Origin: CAVVJA01 sp963801715
GTDB lineage: Bacteria; Actinomycetota; Actinomycetes; Mycobacteriales; Jatrophihabitantaceae
DNA: 64,000 nucleotides
Assembly: GCA_963801715.1 (NCBI GenBank)
Contig: CAWDGB010000015.1
Span: 62,001 to 126,000 of the forward strand
Direction: 5' to 3'
Shown here: piece by piece, positions 63,142-64,000 of the stretch
Layout of the letters: each line of letters starts with the position of its first letter
How positions within the stretch are numbered: the stretch's first letter is position 1
Notes under the pieces: model-generated
The model's input: the letters and a program-made list of their open reading frames with translations, nothing else
What the model was told of the DNA's origin: nothing
Database searches by the model: none
Translations under genes and position numbers: made by a program

Positions 63142-63534
63142 CTAGAGCTCGTGCCCGGTAGTGCTATCGACATAGTCGGGGATGTCGCCCTCGTGCCGGT
63201 TTCCGGTACTCGACGTGCCGGTCGGCTCGAACATCAGAATTGAGCTCCCCGGCGAGGACGGCTTGTGCTCGGTGCCTTTCGGGACGACGTACGTGTCGCC
63301 CGGATGGAGTTCGATGATGCTCTCCCTGCCATCGGCATCCCGGGTCGCCACATCGAACCGTCCATCCAGCACCAGGAAGAACTCATCAGTGTCTTCGTGC
63401 ACGTGCCAGACGTGCTCGCCCCGGGCGTGGGCTACGCGGACGTCATAGTCGTTCATCCGGGCCACGATGCGAGGGCTGTAAACCTCCTCGAAAGAGGCGA
63501 GCGCGGCGGTCAGGTTCACAGGCTTGCTTGTCAT
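63142..63534 (-). CDS. Cupin domain protein
   Basis: A 130-residue single-domain cupin. The metal-binding set is HVWHVHEDTDEFFLVLDG and PGDTYVVPKGTEHKP, with His, His, Glu and a later His. ATG at 63534 (MTSKPVNLTAALASF) is chosen by conservation; one further upstream is possible. Probably a small isomerase or sensor; the substrate is unknown. Confidence 0.82.
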   Translation of the reverse strand: MTSKPVNLTAALASFEEVYSPRIVARMNDYDVRVAHARGEHVWHVHEDTDEFFLVLDGRFDVATRDADGRESIIELHPGDTYVVPKGTEHKPSSPGSSILMFEPTGTSSTGNRHEGDIPDYVDSTTGHEL

Positions 63535-63637
63535 ACCTGTGATCATGCAGCAACGTGCGCGGCTATTTTCCGCGCGCTGCAACCTGGCCGAATGCTAGAC
63601 GGATCTCGATGGCCGGATGCCATGGGATCATCCGAGC

Positions 63638-64000
63638 GTGGTTCGAATGCTGGAGCGTGACGACCAGCTCGCCCGCCTCCAGTACTTGTTCGAGCAGGCC
63701 ACCCTCGGCTTCGGCCATCTCGTCTTTATCGGCGGCGAGGCCGGCGCGGGTAAGTCGATGCTGGTACAGACATTCACCGAGTCGATTGCGGCGGGAGCCC
63801 TAGTCCTCATCGGATGGTGCGACCCCGTGTCGCCTCCGCGGCCTGCTGGACCCCTCGTCGACATGGCCCGCGGCTTCGGCGAACCGGTTTCGTCGGTCCT
63901 GCGTCACGAGAGCCGTCCTGGTCTGTTCGATGCGGTCTATGCCGATCTAGCCGCTGCGCAGCGCCCGACCGTACTGGTCTTCGAGGACGTTCACTGGGCC
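63638..64000 (+). CDS. AAA ATPase regulator (LuxR/MalT type), 3' partial
   Basis: The frame opens at GTG 63638 (VVRMLERDDQLARLQYLFEQ) and stays open to the right edge. The P-loop is IGGEAGAGKSM and the Walker B-like end is VLVFEDVHWA. This is the AAA_16 domain that begins large LuxR-type regulators. The DNA-binding end, if present, lies outside the window. Confidence 0.8.
   Translation, partial: MVRMLERDDQLARLQYLFEQATLGFGHLVFIGGEAGAGKSMLVQTFTESIAAGALVLIGWCDPVSPPRPAGPLVDMARGFGEPVSSVLRHESRPGLFDAVYADLAAAQRPTVLVFEDVHWA

Noticed and set aside
1..64000. Insertion sequence, integrase, CRISPR array, tRNA or rRNA
   Set aside because: No transposase or integrase motif, direct-repeat array, tRNA cloverleaf or rRNA segment was recognised; the cluster edges show no att-like repeats apart from the rmlD relic.

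Overview
The window is a high-GC chromosomal segment from an actinobacterium. GTG starts are frequent, genes are often coupled by ATGA, GTGA or TGATG overlaps, and F420, ImuA'/ImuB and LCP cell-wall genes are present. Gene order follows a block known from mycobacteria: fbiB, manB, wbbL, rmlD, LCP, a TIGR03089 protein, then a fadE-type gene, purE, purK and GtrA. The genus cannot be read from the sequence, but a Frankiales/Jatrophihabitans-like lineage would fit.

Layout. 0-5.6 kb: the end of an F420 ligase-Nudix fusion, a serine hydrolase, a flavin monooxygenase, a LuxR/TPR regulator and an AlkA-like glycosylase. 5.6-34.1 kb: a large polysaccharide locus. It holds a sugar nucleotidyltransferase and WbbL, about ten further glycosyltransferases (GT2, GT4 and GT-C membrane types), four stand-alone and two glycosyltransferase-fused methyltransferases, two flippase-like membrane proteins, a Wzm/Wzt ABC exporter whose ATPase has an extra C-terminal domain, and rmlD/rmlB. 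In mycobacteria manB-wbbL lies directly beside rmlD-LCP; here about 25 kb separates them, and a decayed second rmlD fragment lies near the far edge. 34.2-40.3 kb: two LCP ligases, a TIGR03089 protein and another GT-C protein. 40.4-45.9 kb: CoA-transferase subunits, a tiny LuxR protein, an acyl-CoA dehydrogenase, glyA behind a ZTP riboswitch, and an HMG-CoA lyase. 46-50.2 kb: gnd, pgi and a UDP-glucose dehydrogenase. 50.2-55.9 kb: an ABC transporter, a secreted-type hydrolase, purE, purK and GtrA. 56-64 kb: small metabolic genes, a polysaccharide deacetylase, a LexA-controlled imuA'-imuB pair, a truncated haemoglobin, TrmO, a cupin and the start of an ATPase-type regulator.

Working model. Nucleotide sugars (GDP-mannose or similar, dTDP-rhamnose, UDP-glucuronate) feed a lipid-linked glycan. 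Soluble GT2/GT4 enzymes extend it, methyltransferases decorate it, Wzm/Wzt exports it, polyprenyl-phosphate-dependent GT-C enzymes may modify it outside, and LCP proteins attach it to the wall. No Wzx/Wzy pair is visible, which fits ABC-dependent export.

Quality caveat. At least six genes are each interrupted by one or more simple frame changes, several at G/C runs or GC-rich hairpins, while conserved sequence continues in the next frame. Uncorrected indels in the assembly are the likeliest cause, so these genes may be intact in the organism. The short rmlD remnant is different: it carries in-frame stops and many substitutions and is a true relic. I saw no rRNA, tRNA, CRISPR array or insertion sequence.
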